Of a stretch of DNA of 11,776 bases, positions 6,490 to 11,776 are shown piece after piece (the first letter of the stretch is position 1; every line of letters starts with the position of its first letter). The position numbers and the translations under genes are program-made. Origin of the DNA: JACPAB01 sp964366725 (GTDB lineage: Bacteria > Patescibacteriota > Minisyncoccia > 2-02-FULL-40-12 > GWA2-44-9); the NCBI GenBank assembly GCA_964366725.1, contig CAYIUL010000015.1, positions 1 to 11,776 of the forward strand, read 5' to 3'. The notes below the pieces were generated by a model. The model had not been told where the DNA came from. It was given only the letters and a program-made list of their open reading frames with translations, and did no database searches.

Positions 6490-6932
6490 TTACGGATTCG
6501 TAATTTCAAGAAGTTTTATCAACTTCTCCGGACTGGTCGGACTGACCCTTAAAACTTTCGGCTTGGAAGTGGTCAGATCAACGATAACCGATGGTTCGGA
6601 TTGCGGCAGAACGCCGGCATCAATGACCAAGTCGGGCCGGACCGCTCTTCTTGAGAATATCTCCACTATTTTGTCTATGTTATTGGTCGGCTCGTGGCCG
6701 GAAACGTTGGCCGATGTCGCCGTAAGCGGATAACCGAATTTTCCCAACAGTTTGTCCACGAACACAAAATCAGAGATCCTGATCCCCACGCTTGATGCGC
6801 CGGAGTTAACGATATCCGGAATTATGTTCTTTTTCGGCAGAACGGCGGTAAACTTTCCCGGCCAAGCTTTTCCGAGAATCCCCTTATTGCGTCGGAGTAG
6901 TCCCGATTGAGATCGATCTGAATTACTTTCAT
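6490..6932 (-). pseudogene. tsaC: Broken sua5/tsaC (YrdC-domain threonylcarbamoyl-AMP synthase) with internal deletion and frameshift
   Basis: Intact family members make threonylcarbamoyl-AMP for the t6A modification of tRNA. Two pieces remain in different frames. ATG 6932 begins MKVIQIDLNRDYSDAIR, which resembles a family N-terminus, but that frame stops after 36 codons at 6824-6822. A second frame, open from about 6888, reads NKGILGKAWPGKFTAVLPKK, then VGIRISDF and TATSANVSG, and ends at 6490; this is the C-terminal half of a YrdC domain. The segment normally between them, with the YPTxTVYGL motif and the K-x-R region (roughly 70-80 residues), is in neither frame. The junction lies near 6882-6890. 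The gene follows glmS by 12 nt and precedes the Nudix gene by 15 nt, so it keeps its operon place. True pseudogene and assembly deletion cannot be told apart here. Confidence 0.8.
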
Positions 6933-6944
6933 GGTCAGCTTATG

Positions 6945-8780
6945 CTATTCGACAGTAACCGATTTAGCAAGATTGCGGGGCTTATCTACGTCGTGCCCCC
7001 TCATTATGCCGATATAGTAGGCAAAGAGGTGGAGAGGAACAGAAGACAAAATCGGCGTTAGCATCTCAAGCGTCTTTGGGATGTAGATGACATCATCGAC
7101 TACGGAAGCGATGTCTTTATTGCCCTCGGTAGCTATGGCGATCACGCGTCCCCGCCTCGCCTTGATCTCCTGAATATTGCTGAACACTTTGTCATAGACG
7201 CTGTCCGAGGGGGCGATCACGACGGCAGGCATGTTCTTATCGACCAAAGCGATCGGGCCGTGCTTCATTTCCCCCGCTCCGTAACCTTCGGCGTGGATGT
7301 ATGATATTTCTTTGAGTTTCAATGCGCCCTCCAAAGCCACCGGATAACTGAACTTCCTGCCGAGATACAAAAAATTATCGTGCTTATAATATTTCCTGGC
7401 CAACTTTTTTATTTGCGGACCGGCTTTCAATATTTTTTCCATTTTAAACGGCAACTCGAGAAGCTCTTCGGCTATTTTTCTTCCGGTGGCCACGGACATC
7501 CCCCTCTGTCTTCCCAGAAATAAGGTCAAAAGAGCCAGGACGGACAACTGGGAAACAAAGGCCTTTGTTGACGCCACGCCTATCTCGGGACCGGCGTAAT
7601 TATAAATACCTGCTCCGACCTCCCTGGCAATGGACGAGCCCACAACATTGACTATGCCCATGGTCGAAAGGCCTTTTCTTTTTACCTCCTTCAATGCCCC
7701 GAGTGTATCGGCTGTCTCACCCGACTGGCTGATAGCCAAAAAACAGGTATCCCGGTCCGGTTTCAGCTTTTTATAGCGAAGTTCCGACGCGTATTCCACC
7801 TCAACGGGAATTTCCGCGTTCTCTTCGAGCATATATTCGCCCACCAAGCCGGCATAGTATGCCGTACCGCAAGCCGAGACGATCAAACGTTTGGCCCGCC
7901 TCAACTCTTTTTCGATGCTTTCAAGACCGCCCAGCTTGGCAAGACCTTCCCGGACGATTACCCTGCCCCGTAAAGCGTTCCTGACGGCATCGGGCTCCTC
8001 GTAGATCTCCTTGAGCATGAAATAGGGGAAATTATTCTTCTGGGCCGACTCTAAATTCCAGTCCAATTTGTCTTCCTGCCTCGATACGGCTTTCCTGTCG
8101 AGAGTGGCTATCCTGAAGTCCTTCGGGGTCAAGACGGCGAACTCTCCGTCATTCAAATACACAACCTTCCGGGTATGGGTCAAGATCGCGGAAGCGTCGG
8201 ACGCGACAAATTTGGCGTCGTCGGAAAAGCCCACGAGAAGCGGACTGGAATTTTTGGCGATTATCATTTTGTTCGGATCGTCGCGGTTCACTATCGCCAA
8301 AGCATAAGTGCCTACTACCGACCTTAATGCTAGACGGACCGCTTCTTCGAATGTCGTGCCTTTGTTTATGAAGTCCTCTATAAGATGGGCCACGACTTCG
8401 GTATCGGTATGAGAGGAAAAAGAGTGGCCGCTTTCGACAAGCTTGGCCTTCAGGTCCTTATAGTTTTCGATGATGCCGTTATGGACGAGAAAAATGTTTT
8501 TCTTGCAGTCAAAATGGGGGTGGGCATTTTTATCGGTCGGCTCACCGTGTGTAGCCCATCTGGTCTGGCCGATAGCAACAGTGCCGAACCTGTCATAGTT
8601 GAGCTTTTTCTCCAGTTCCGCGAGCCTGCCGGATTTCTTTTTCCAGAACAAGTTGTTGCCCTCAGTAACGACTATTCCCGAGGAATCATATCCCCGATAT
8701 TCGAGGCGCTTTAAGCCGTCCATAATAATTGGGACCGCTTTGACCTTATCTTTATATACAAATCCGAATATTCCGCACAT
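6945..8780 (-). CDS. glmS: Glutamine-fructose-6-phosphate aminotransferase (isomerising)
   Basis: Makes glucosamine-6-phosphate from fructose-6-phosphate and glutamine, the first step towards UDP-GlcNAc and peptidoglycan. The 611-residue length is typical. The N-terminal glutaminase domain starts with the nucleophile Cys2 (MCGIFGFV) and carries GQTRWATHGEP (71-81) and HNGIIENY (100-107). Two SIS isomerase domains follow, with SACGTAYYA (302-310), SQSGETADT (351-359) and a second SIS containing LKLKEISYIHAEGYGAGEMKHGP. The C-terminal DVDKPRNLAKSVTVE (597-611) is the conserved tail of the active site. ATG 8780 must be the start because Cys2 has to follow it. There is no Shine-Dalgarno sequence, and a -10 box ends 6 nt upstream, so there is no room for a glmS ribozyme leader. 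It leads the operon glmS, sua5 remnant, Nudix, PAP2. Confidence 0.98.
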   Translation of the reverse strand: MCGIFGFVYKDKVKAVPIIMDGLKRLEYRGYDSSGIVVTEGNNLFWKKKSGRLAELEKKLNYDRFGTVAIGQTRWATHGEPTDKNAHPHFDCKKNIFLVHNGIIENYKDLKAKLVESGHSFSSHTDTEVVAHLIEDFINKGTTFEEAVRLALRSVVGTYALAIVNRDDPNKMIIAKNSSPLLVGFSDDAKFVASDASAILTHTRKVVYLNDGEFAVLTPKDFRIATLDRKAVSRQEDKLDWNLESAQKNNFPYFMLKEIYEEPDAVRNALRGRVIVREGLAKLGGLESIEKELRRAKRLIVSACGTAYYAGLVGEYMLEENAEIPVEVEYASELRYKKLKPDRDTCFLAISQSGETADTLGALKEVKRKGLSTMGIVNVVGSSIAREVGAGIYNYAGPEIGVASTKAFVSQLSVLALLTLFLGRQRGMSVATGRKIAEELLELPFKMEKILKAGPQIKKLARKYYKHDNFLYLGRKFSYPVALEGALKLKEISYIHAEGYGAGEMKHGPIALVDKNMPAVVIAPSDSVYDKVFSNIQEIKARRGRVIAIATEGNKDIASVVDDVIYIPKTLEMLTPILSSVPLHLFAYYIGIMRGHDVDKPRNLAKSVTVE

Positions 8781-8786
8781 ATGAAT

Positions 8787-8820
8787 AGTATATAGTATTT
8801 AATATTCGGGAATAAATCAA
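8787..8820 (-). promoter_or_regulatory. glmS promoter, predicted leaderless
   Basis: TATACT (8792-8787) is separated from ATG 8780 by six bases (ATTCAT), so transcription should start at about the A of ATG. TTGATT (8820-8815) is a possible -35; it lies 22 bp from this -10 but exactly 17 bp from an overlapping weaker hexamer TACTAT (8797-8792). It abuts the T-tract of the rpsP terminator. Confidence 0.5.
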
Positions 8821-8841
8821 AAAGCCCCCTGAGGGCTTTTT
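8819..8841 (-). terminator. Rho-independent terminator after rpsP
   Basis: AAAAAGCCC-CCTGA-GGGCTTTTT, a perfect 9-bp stem with a T-tract on either strand, begins directly after the rpsP stop codon. It closes the rpmF-nusB-rnc-rpsP operon and separates it from the glmS promoter. Confidence 0.9.
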
Positions 8842-8842
8842 G

Positions 8843-9232
8843 TTATACAGTCGGAGCGGCTTCGGTTGGCTGTTCGGTATCAGGTGTTTCTGCTTGAACC
8901 GGTTCTGGTTTTGCTTCTTCTTTTACCGCAGGCGTTTCCGTCTTGGGAGCCTCGCCTTTCGGCTTTACCTTCGGTTTCCAGCTTTCCATCTTGGGCTTGT
9001 CCCAGACATTTTGGTTTACCAGGAGGTTATTAACGGTAGGAGATATCTGGGCACCCTTGGACATCCAGTACTCAATTCTGTCTTTCTCGACTTTGAGCTC
9101 TTTTTTGTGAGGATCGTAAGAACCCAAAATCTCCAGGACACTGCCTTTCGGCTTCTTGGTATGTTCGGCAACGATTATCCGGAAATAGGCCTGACCTCGT
9201 TTTCCCGTTCTTTGTAGACGGATATTTAACAT
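8843..9232 (-). CDS. rpsP: Small ribosomal subunit protein bS16 with acidic/Pro-rich tail
   Basis: bS16 binds 16S rRNA and helps 30S assembly. Residues 1-79 are the conserved fold (MLNIRLQRTGKRGQAYFRI at the start, LEILGSYDP at 33-41, RIEYWMSKGAQ at 52-62). Residues 80-129 are a Lys/Pro/Glu/Ala/Thr-rich tail, probably disordered, that is absent from the compact version of about 82 residues. ATG 9232 follows the rnc stop by 18 nt; TAAGG lies just 3 nt before the ATG, close for a Shine-Dalgarno sequence. It is the last gene of the operon. Confidence 0.97.
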   Translation of the reverse strand: MLNIRLQRTGKRGQAYFRIIVAEHTKKPKGSVLEILGSYDPHKKELKVEKDRIEYWMSKGAQISPTVNNLLVNQNVWDKPKMESWKPKVKPKGEAPKTETPAVKEEAKPEPVQAETPDTEQPTEAAPTV

Positions 9233-9250
9233 TTGCCTTAATAGGATACA

Positions 9251-9937
9251 CTACCAGCCCTTCTTTTTCAAGGCCGCGGCTGCCGCTTCTTGCTGGGCTT
9301 CCTGCTTGGACGGGCCTTGTCCAGAAGCGACCAGTTCTTTTTCGAGAAACACGCCGATCTCAAAGTTCCGGGCATGGTCCGGGCCCCACTCTTTCAAAAC
9401 CTCGTAGGTGGGCGTGATGCCGACTTTGTCCTGAGCCATCTCCTGAAACAAACTTTTCGCATCCCTGTATAATCGGTTCTCAATGATGCCCGGAAGTTCT
9501 TTGAGAACGAATTTCTTTATGAATTTCTCGCAGGGTTCGTAGCCCTGGTCAATGTATATCGCCCCTATCAATGCTTCTATGGCATTGGCCAGAATATATT
9601 GTCTTGCTCTTCCTGTATCCTTTGCCTCTCCACGAGAAAGCAGAACATAGTCATTTAAATCAAATTCGCCGGATATTTTGGCAAGCATAACTGCGTTCAC
9701 CAAAGCCGCCCGCCAGTTTGTCATTTCTCCTTCGGGATTCGGATAGTTCTTGTATAAATACTCGGTGACCACCAGCTCCAAAACGGCATCGCCTAAAAAT
9801 TCAAGGCGCTCGTTGTGGTCAAGCCGCCAGCTGGTGTTCTCATTCAAATACGAACGGTGAGTCAAGGCCGTGAGCAGTAAGTCCTTGTTTTTGAATTTAA
9901 AACCTATTTTTGACTCGAGTTCGGAAAATTTATCCAT
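9251..9937 (-). CDS. rnc: Ribonuclease III
   Basis: Cleaves double-stranded RNA, chiefly rRNA precursors. From ATG 9937 the protein has 228 residues, the usual length. The catalytic domain contains HNERLEFLGDAVL (41-53) with the acidic residues Glu43, Glu46 and Asp50. The second catalytic stretch reads ANAIEALIGAIYID (117-130): Glu121 is present, but the position of E. coli Asp114 is Asn118. A dsRNA-binding domain fills about 159-227 (FQEMAQ, YEV, GPDHARNFEIGVFLE, GQGPSKQEAQQEAAAAAL). The ATG lies inside the end of nusB (8-nt overlap) behind an A/G-rich stretch, suggesting coupled translation. A 20-codon extension to 9997 would read only the Lys-rich out-of-frame tail of nusB and is not used. 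Confidence 0.96.
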   Translation of the reverse strand: MDKFSELESKIGFKFKNKDLLLTALTHRSYLNENTSWRLDHNERLEFLGDAVLELVVTEYLYKNYPNPEGEMTNWRAALVNAVMLAKISGEFDLNDYVLLSRGEAKDTGRARQYILANAIEALIGAIYIDQGYEPCEKFIKKFVLKELPGIIENRLYRDAKSLFQEMAQDKVGITPTYEVLKEWGPDHARNFEIGVFLEKELVASGQGPSKQEAQQEAAAAALKKKGW

Positions 9938-10427
9938 TTTCTTCTTTTTCTTCTTTGTTTTCTTTTTCGCGTTTCTCTTTTGCCGGAGGCGCGTCATCTT
10001 TGCCCGGCTCGCCTATCTCCCTGTATATGGTTCCCAGAACGCCGTTCACGAACTTGCCCGAAGAATCACCGCCGAACGATTTGGCAAGCTCTATCGCTTC
10101 ATTGATGGCAACTTTTGGGGGAACTTCTTCCCGGTTGCCGAACAAGAGTTCGTAAAGACCCAAGCGCAGGACGTTCCTGTCAACAATGGCTATCTGGTCC
10201 AACGGCCACTGGGGAGCGGCCTTTTCGATTATCTTATCCAACTCGGGCAAGTGCTTAACCGCGCCTTCCACCAGTTGGTGGATGAATCCGGTGTCTTCGA
10301 GGCCGGAAGCGAATTCTTTTATGTTGCGTTCGACTATCTCGGGAAGTTCGGCTGTGTTCTTGCCTCGAAAATCCCACTCATAGAGAGATTGCATTGCCAC
10401 ACTTCTGCTTAAATGCCGTGATGCCAT
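9930..10427 (-). CDS. nusB: Transcription antitermination protein NusB with charged tail
   Basis: NusB joins NusE (S10) at boxA RNA in antitermination complexes, mainly on rRNA operons. The 165-residue protein has the all-helical NusB core (SRSVAMQSLYEWDF at 7-20, WPLDQIAIVDRNVLRLGLYELLF at 74-96, PPKVAINEAIELAKSF at 103-118, FVNGVLGTIYREI at 126-138). Residues 139-165 form a Lys/Glu-rich, probably disordered tail. ATG 10427 lies 17 nt after the rpmF stop; the spacer is AT-rich without a Shine-Dalgarno sequence. The 3' end overlaps rnc by 8 nt, so RNA processing and antitermination genes are co-transcribed with ribosomal protein genes. Confidence 0.95.
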   Translation of the reverse strand: MASRHLSRSVAMQSLYEWDFRGKNTAELPEIVERNIKEFASGLEDTGFIHQLVEGAVKHLPELDKIIEKAAPQWPLDQIAIVDRNVLRLGLYELLFGNREEVPPKVAINEAIELAKSFGGDSSGKFVNGVLGTIYREIGEPGKDDAPPAKEKREKENKEEKEENG

Positions 10428-10444
10428 TTATATTTTAAATGAGA

Positions 10445-10669
10445 TTACTTTGCCGCTGAATGCTGCTTTTTCTCTTTCTTCTTCAATTCTTTGGCAAGCA
10501 CGTTCACTATTTCCTTGCCTTTATAATAACCGCAGAACTTACAAACAACGTGGGGCATTATTTCACGTTTACAGTGAGAACACCTGCCTAATTTTTTCGG
10601 CTTCAGGGCTAAATGACTCCTTCTTCGGAGTTGTTTGCCCTTCGCCATGTGGTGACGTGGAACAGCCAT
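10445..10669 (-). CDS. rpmF: Large ribosomal subunit protein bL32 (zinc-binding type)
   Basis: The 74-residue protein starts MAVP, as bL32 does, followed by a basic region with RRRSHLAL. Four cysteines as CxxC pairs (30/33 and 43/46) form the zinc ribbon, so this is the zinc-containing paralogue type. The C-terminus is Lys-rich. It is the first gene of rpmF-nusB-rnc-rpsP. Its promoter places the transcription start only about 3 nt before ATG 10669, so the leader is nearly absent. Confidence 0.97.
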   Translation of the reverse strand: MAVPRHHMAKGKQLRRRSHLALKPKKLGRCSHCKREIMPHVVCKFCGYYKGKEIVNVLAKELKKKEKKQHSAAK

Positions 10670-10678
10670 AGTCCGAAA

Positions 10679-10707
10679 ATCCTAACACGAAATTAAATTC
10701 CTGGCAA
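10679..10707 (-). promoter_or_regulatory. rpmF operon promoter
   Basis: TTGCCA (10707-10702; 5/6 match), a 17-bp spacer ending in TGT, and TAGGAT (10684-10679), together giving an extended -10. Nine bases separate it from ATG 10669, so the predicted leader is about 3 nt. Confidence 0.6.
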
Positions 10708-10708
10708 C

Positions 10709-10741
10709 AAAAAGCCCGCCCTGGAAAAGCGGCGGGCTTTT
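10709..10741 (-). terminator. Rho-independent terminator after the orphan gene
   Basis: AAAAGCCCGCC (10710-10720) pairs perfectly with GGCGGGCTTTT (10731-10741) around a 10-nt loop. On the minus strand the stem is followed by TTTTTG. It ends the orphan gene transcript just upstream of the rpmF -35. Confidence 0.9.
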
Positions 10742-10764
10742 CCGTGGGCGGGCGCCTTACGATA

Positions 10765-11070
10765 CTACGATGCGTAGAGCCGGACGTTGTAACCGGCTCT
10801 CCTGAGCAGGCCGTGGATCCGTTTCTTCTGCCGGGGTTTGAGCCCAGCGAAGATCGCCTTGGCCGCCGCATCGGCGTTGATCGTGGTGGCGGCGCACAGC
10901 CCCGCGAAGGTCCGCACATCGCGAGCGTCGCCGTCCGCCGGCTCAAGGAAGAAGTACTCTGCCGCCGGGAGAACAAGACGACTGTCCCACGAAACCAGAT
11001 CTTGTCTGGCCTGCCTGACGACTCTCTCCAACAGGATCCCGGCCACCGCAAACCGATCAAGGATATCCAT
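10765..11070 (-). CDS. GC-rich small protein of unknown function
   Basis: I do not recognise a named family. The 101-residue product starts MDILDRFAVAGILLERVVRQ and is mostly helical and soluble, with no signal peptide or membrane segment. The middle reads DVRTFAGLCAATTINADAAAKAIFAGL, which has an LC-x(4-5)-I-x-A/D helix pattern seen in some small DNA-binding-like helical proteins. The end is basic (KPRQKKRIHGLLRRAGYNVR). It may bind nucleic acid; this is only a guess. ATG 11070 is supported by AAAGGA 7 nt upstream; an upstream 31-codon extension would read back across the promoter's -10 region. My hand count over 10801-11040 is about 65% GC, against 43-50% in sampled neighbour lines. It has its own near-perfect promoter, Shine-Dalgarno sequence and terminator, so it is a self-contained transcript. 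Confidence 0.75.
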   Translation of the reverse strand: MDILDRFAVAGILLERVVRQARQDLVSWDSRLVLPAAEYFFLEPADGDARDVRTFAGLCAATTINADAAAKAIFAGLKPRQKKRIHGLLRRAGYNVRLYAS

Positions 11071-11077
11071 ACTGTTG

Positions 11078-11083
11078 TCCTTT
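11078..11083 (-). promoter_or_regulatory. Strong Shine-Dalgarno sequence of the orphan gene
   Basis: AAAGGA ends 7 nt before ATG 11070 and decides the start. It is the clearest ribosome binding site in the window. A GGCC-TATC-GGCC mini-hairpin (11099-11088) sits just upstream in the leader. Confidence 0.7.
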
Positions 11084-11121
11084 CTTGGGCCGATAGGCCA
11101 CGGAATGTAAAAGATGTCTAA

Positions 11122-11151
11122 ATTATAGCACAGATTAGATAACTCTGTCAA
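11122..11151 (-). promoter_or_regulatory. Consensus sigma-70 promoter of the orphan gene
   Basis: TTGACA (11151-11146), an 18-bp spacer ending in TGC, and TATAAT (11127-11122): a perfect -35, a perfect -10 and an extended TG. The predicted leader is about 45 nt. It is the strongest promoter seen here. Confidence 0.85.
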
Positions 11152-11184
11152 CGTCAAAATCAAGTACTAACTAACAAAAGTTTC

Positions 11185-11214
11185 TTATCAACATTTCCAT
11201 AAAAAATTTATACG
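11185..11214 (+). promoter_or_regulatory. dnaE promoter, predicted leaderless
   Basis: TTATCA (11185-11190), an 18-bp spacer and TATACG (11209-11214). Six bases (CCTACA) separate the -10 from ATG 11221, the same geometry as parA and glmS. Both hexamers are weak matches (4/6 each). Confidence 0.4.
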
Positions 11215-11220
11215 CCTACA

Positions 11221-11776
11221 ATGAAAGTAATGAAGTTTACTCACCTCCACACCCACTCCCACTACTCCCTCCTCGACGGCATGTCTAAAATTGACGACAT
11301 GGTAAAGCTGGCAAAAGAGCACGGCATGACCGCTATCGCGCTAACCGACCACGGAGTGATGTACGGGGCGATAGATTTTTACACCACTTGCGTAAAGAAC
11401 GGCATCAAGCCCATCATCGGCTGCGAGGTATACGTCGCCAACCGCACTCGATTCCAAAAGGAACCCAACATCGACAACAAGCGCTATCACCTGACATTGC
11501 TGGCAAAAAACAACACCGGCTACCAGAACCTTATAAAACTCACGACTGCCGCCCACCTTGAGGGCTACTACTACAAACCCCGCGTGGATAAAGACCTGCT
11601 CCGTGAACACGCCGAAGGACTGATATGTCTCTCTGGCTGCCCGGGCAGCGAGCTCGGCCGGGCGATCCAATCGGGAAATAAAGAAAAAGCGGAAAAGATA
11701 ATTTTGGAATACCAGGCCATCTTCGGTCCGGAAAATTATTATCTGGAAATAATGCACCATCCGGACGTGGAATTTT
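11221..11776 (+). CDS. dnaE: DNA polymerase III alpha subunit, N-terminal PHP domain (3' end outside window)
   Basis: Catalytic subunit of the replicative polymerase. The visible 185 residues are the PHP domain: HLHTHSHYSLLDG (8-20), LAKEHGMTAIALTDHGVMYGA (30-50), KPIIGCEVYV (63-72) and GLICLSGCPGSEL (133-145). The His-x-His start and the TDHG motif indicate a complete metal-binding PHP site, unlike the degenerate E. coli one. ATG 11221 fits the promoter geometry, and no Shine-Dalgarno sequence is visible; a second ATG at 11230 (MKFTHLHTH) is possible. The gene is divergent from the orphan gene. The frame is open to the right edge. Confidence 0.95.
   Translation, partial: MKVMKFTHLHTHSHYSLLDGMSKIDDMVKLAKEHGMTAIALTDHGVMYGAIDFYTTCVKNGIKPIIGCEVYVANRTRFQKEPNIDNKRYHLTLLAKNNTGYQNLIKLTTAAHLEGYYYKPRVDKDLLREHAEGLICLSGCPGSELGRAIQSGNKEKAEKIILEYQAIFGPENYYLEIMHHPDVEF

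Noticed and set aside
6490..6789. A free-standing 99-residue gene starting at GTG 6789
   Set aside because: Homologous YrdC sequence (AWPGKFTAVLPKK and beyond) continues upstream in the same frame, so the GTG is internal to the broken sua5/tsaC.
8781..8842. glmS ribozyme in the glmS leader
   Set aside because: The promoter lies directly at the ATG and only about 60 bp separate glmS from rpsP, so no leader RNA is possible.
9938..9997. Upstream Lys-rich extension of rnc to 9997
   Set aside because: It is the nusB tail read in another frame; RNase III homology starts at the ATG at 9937.
10645..10666. parS-like half site on the minus strand (TGTTCCACGT) inside rpmF
   Set aside because: Only the left half matches the palindromic parS consensus, and the sequence is explained by the conserved bL32 codons for VPRHH.
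11071..11163. Upstream ATG at 11163 for the orphan gene
   Set aside because: It would place the consensus promoter inside the coding region; ATG 11070 has a strong Shine-Dalgarno sequence.

Overview
The window looks like a chromosomal segment of a Patescibacteria/CPR-type bacterium, most likely Parcubacteria-like. This is inferred from gene style, not from a marker search. The supporting features are compact minus-strand gene runs with 1-26 nt overlaps, promoters placed almost on top of start codons, charged C-terminal tails on S16 and NusB, a bifunctional Rel without an ACT domain, and a large surface protein built from NNRVGI-type beta repeats. TGA serves as a stop codon (end of parA), so the recoded Gracilibacteria/Absconditabacteria are unlikely.

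Layout. 1-1490 (minus, runs off the left edge): a membrane-anchored surface protein with an N-terminal MerR/excisionase-like helix-turn-helix, one transmembrane helix and an external repeat region. 1491-1854: a divergent regulatory region with two similar palindromes, a promoter on each side and a leader hairpin. 1855-3642 (plus): rel (ppGpp synthetase/hydrolase). 3696-5329 (minus): parB and parA, transcribed parA-parB. 5411-5497 (plus): tRNA-Leu(CAA), with divergent promoters between it and parA. 5502-8780 (minus): glmS, a broken sua5/tsaC, an MTH1-like Nudix hydrolase and a PAP2 phosphatase, arranged as one operon. 8843-10669 (minus): rpmF, nusB, rnc, rpsP, closed by a rho-independent terminator. 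10765-11070 (minus): a GC-rich small gene of unknown function with its own consensus promoter, Shine-Dalgarno sequence and terminator. 11221 to the right edge (plus): dnaE, starting with its PHP domain.

How the genes fit together. Most are housekeeping: stringent response, chromosome partition, translation and RNA processing, replication, nucleotide-pool cleaning, and cell-wall precursor supply (GlmS makes glucosamine-6-phosphate; the PAP2 protein may recycle undecaprenyl pyrophosphate). The observations most worth following are: (1) three genes (parA, glmS, dnaE) whose -10 box lies exactly 6 nt before ATG, implying leaderless mRNAs; (2) a sua5/tsaC copy missing the core of its YrdC domain and frameshifted at the junction; (3) the strongly signalled, GC-rich orphan gene cassette; (4) the DNA-binding-domain/membrane/surface-repeat fusion and the palindrome pair beside it. 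I saw no CRISPR array, insertion sequence or obvious defence system.
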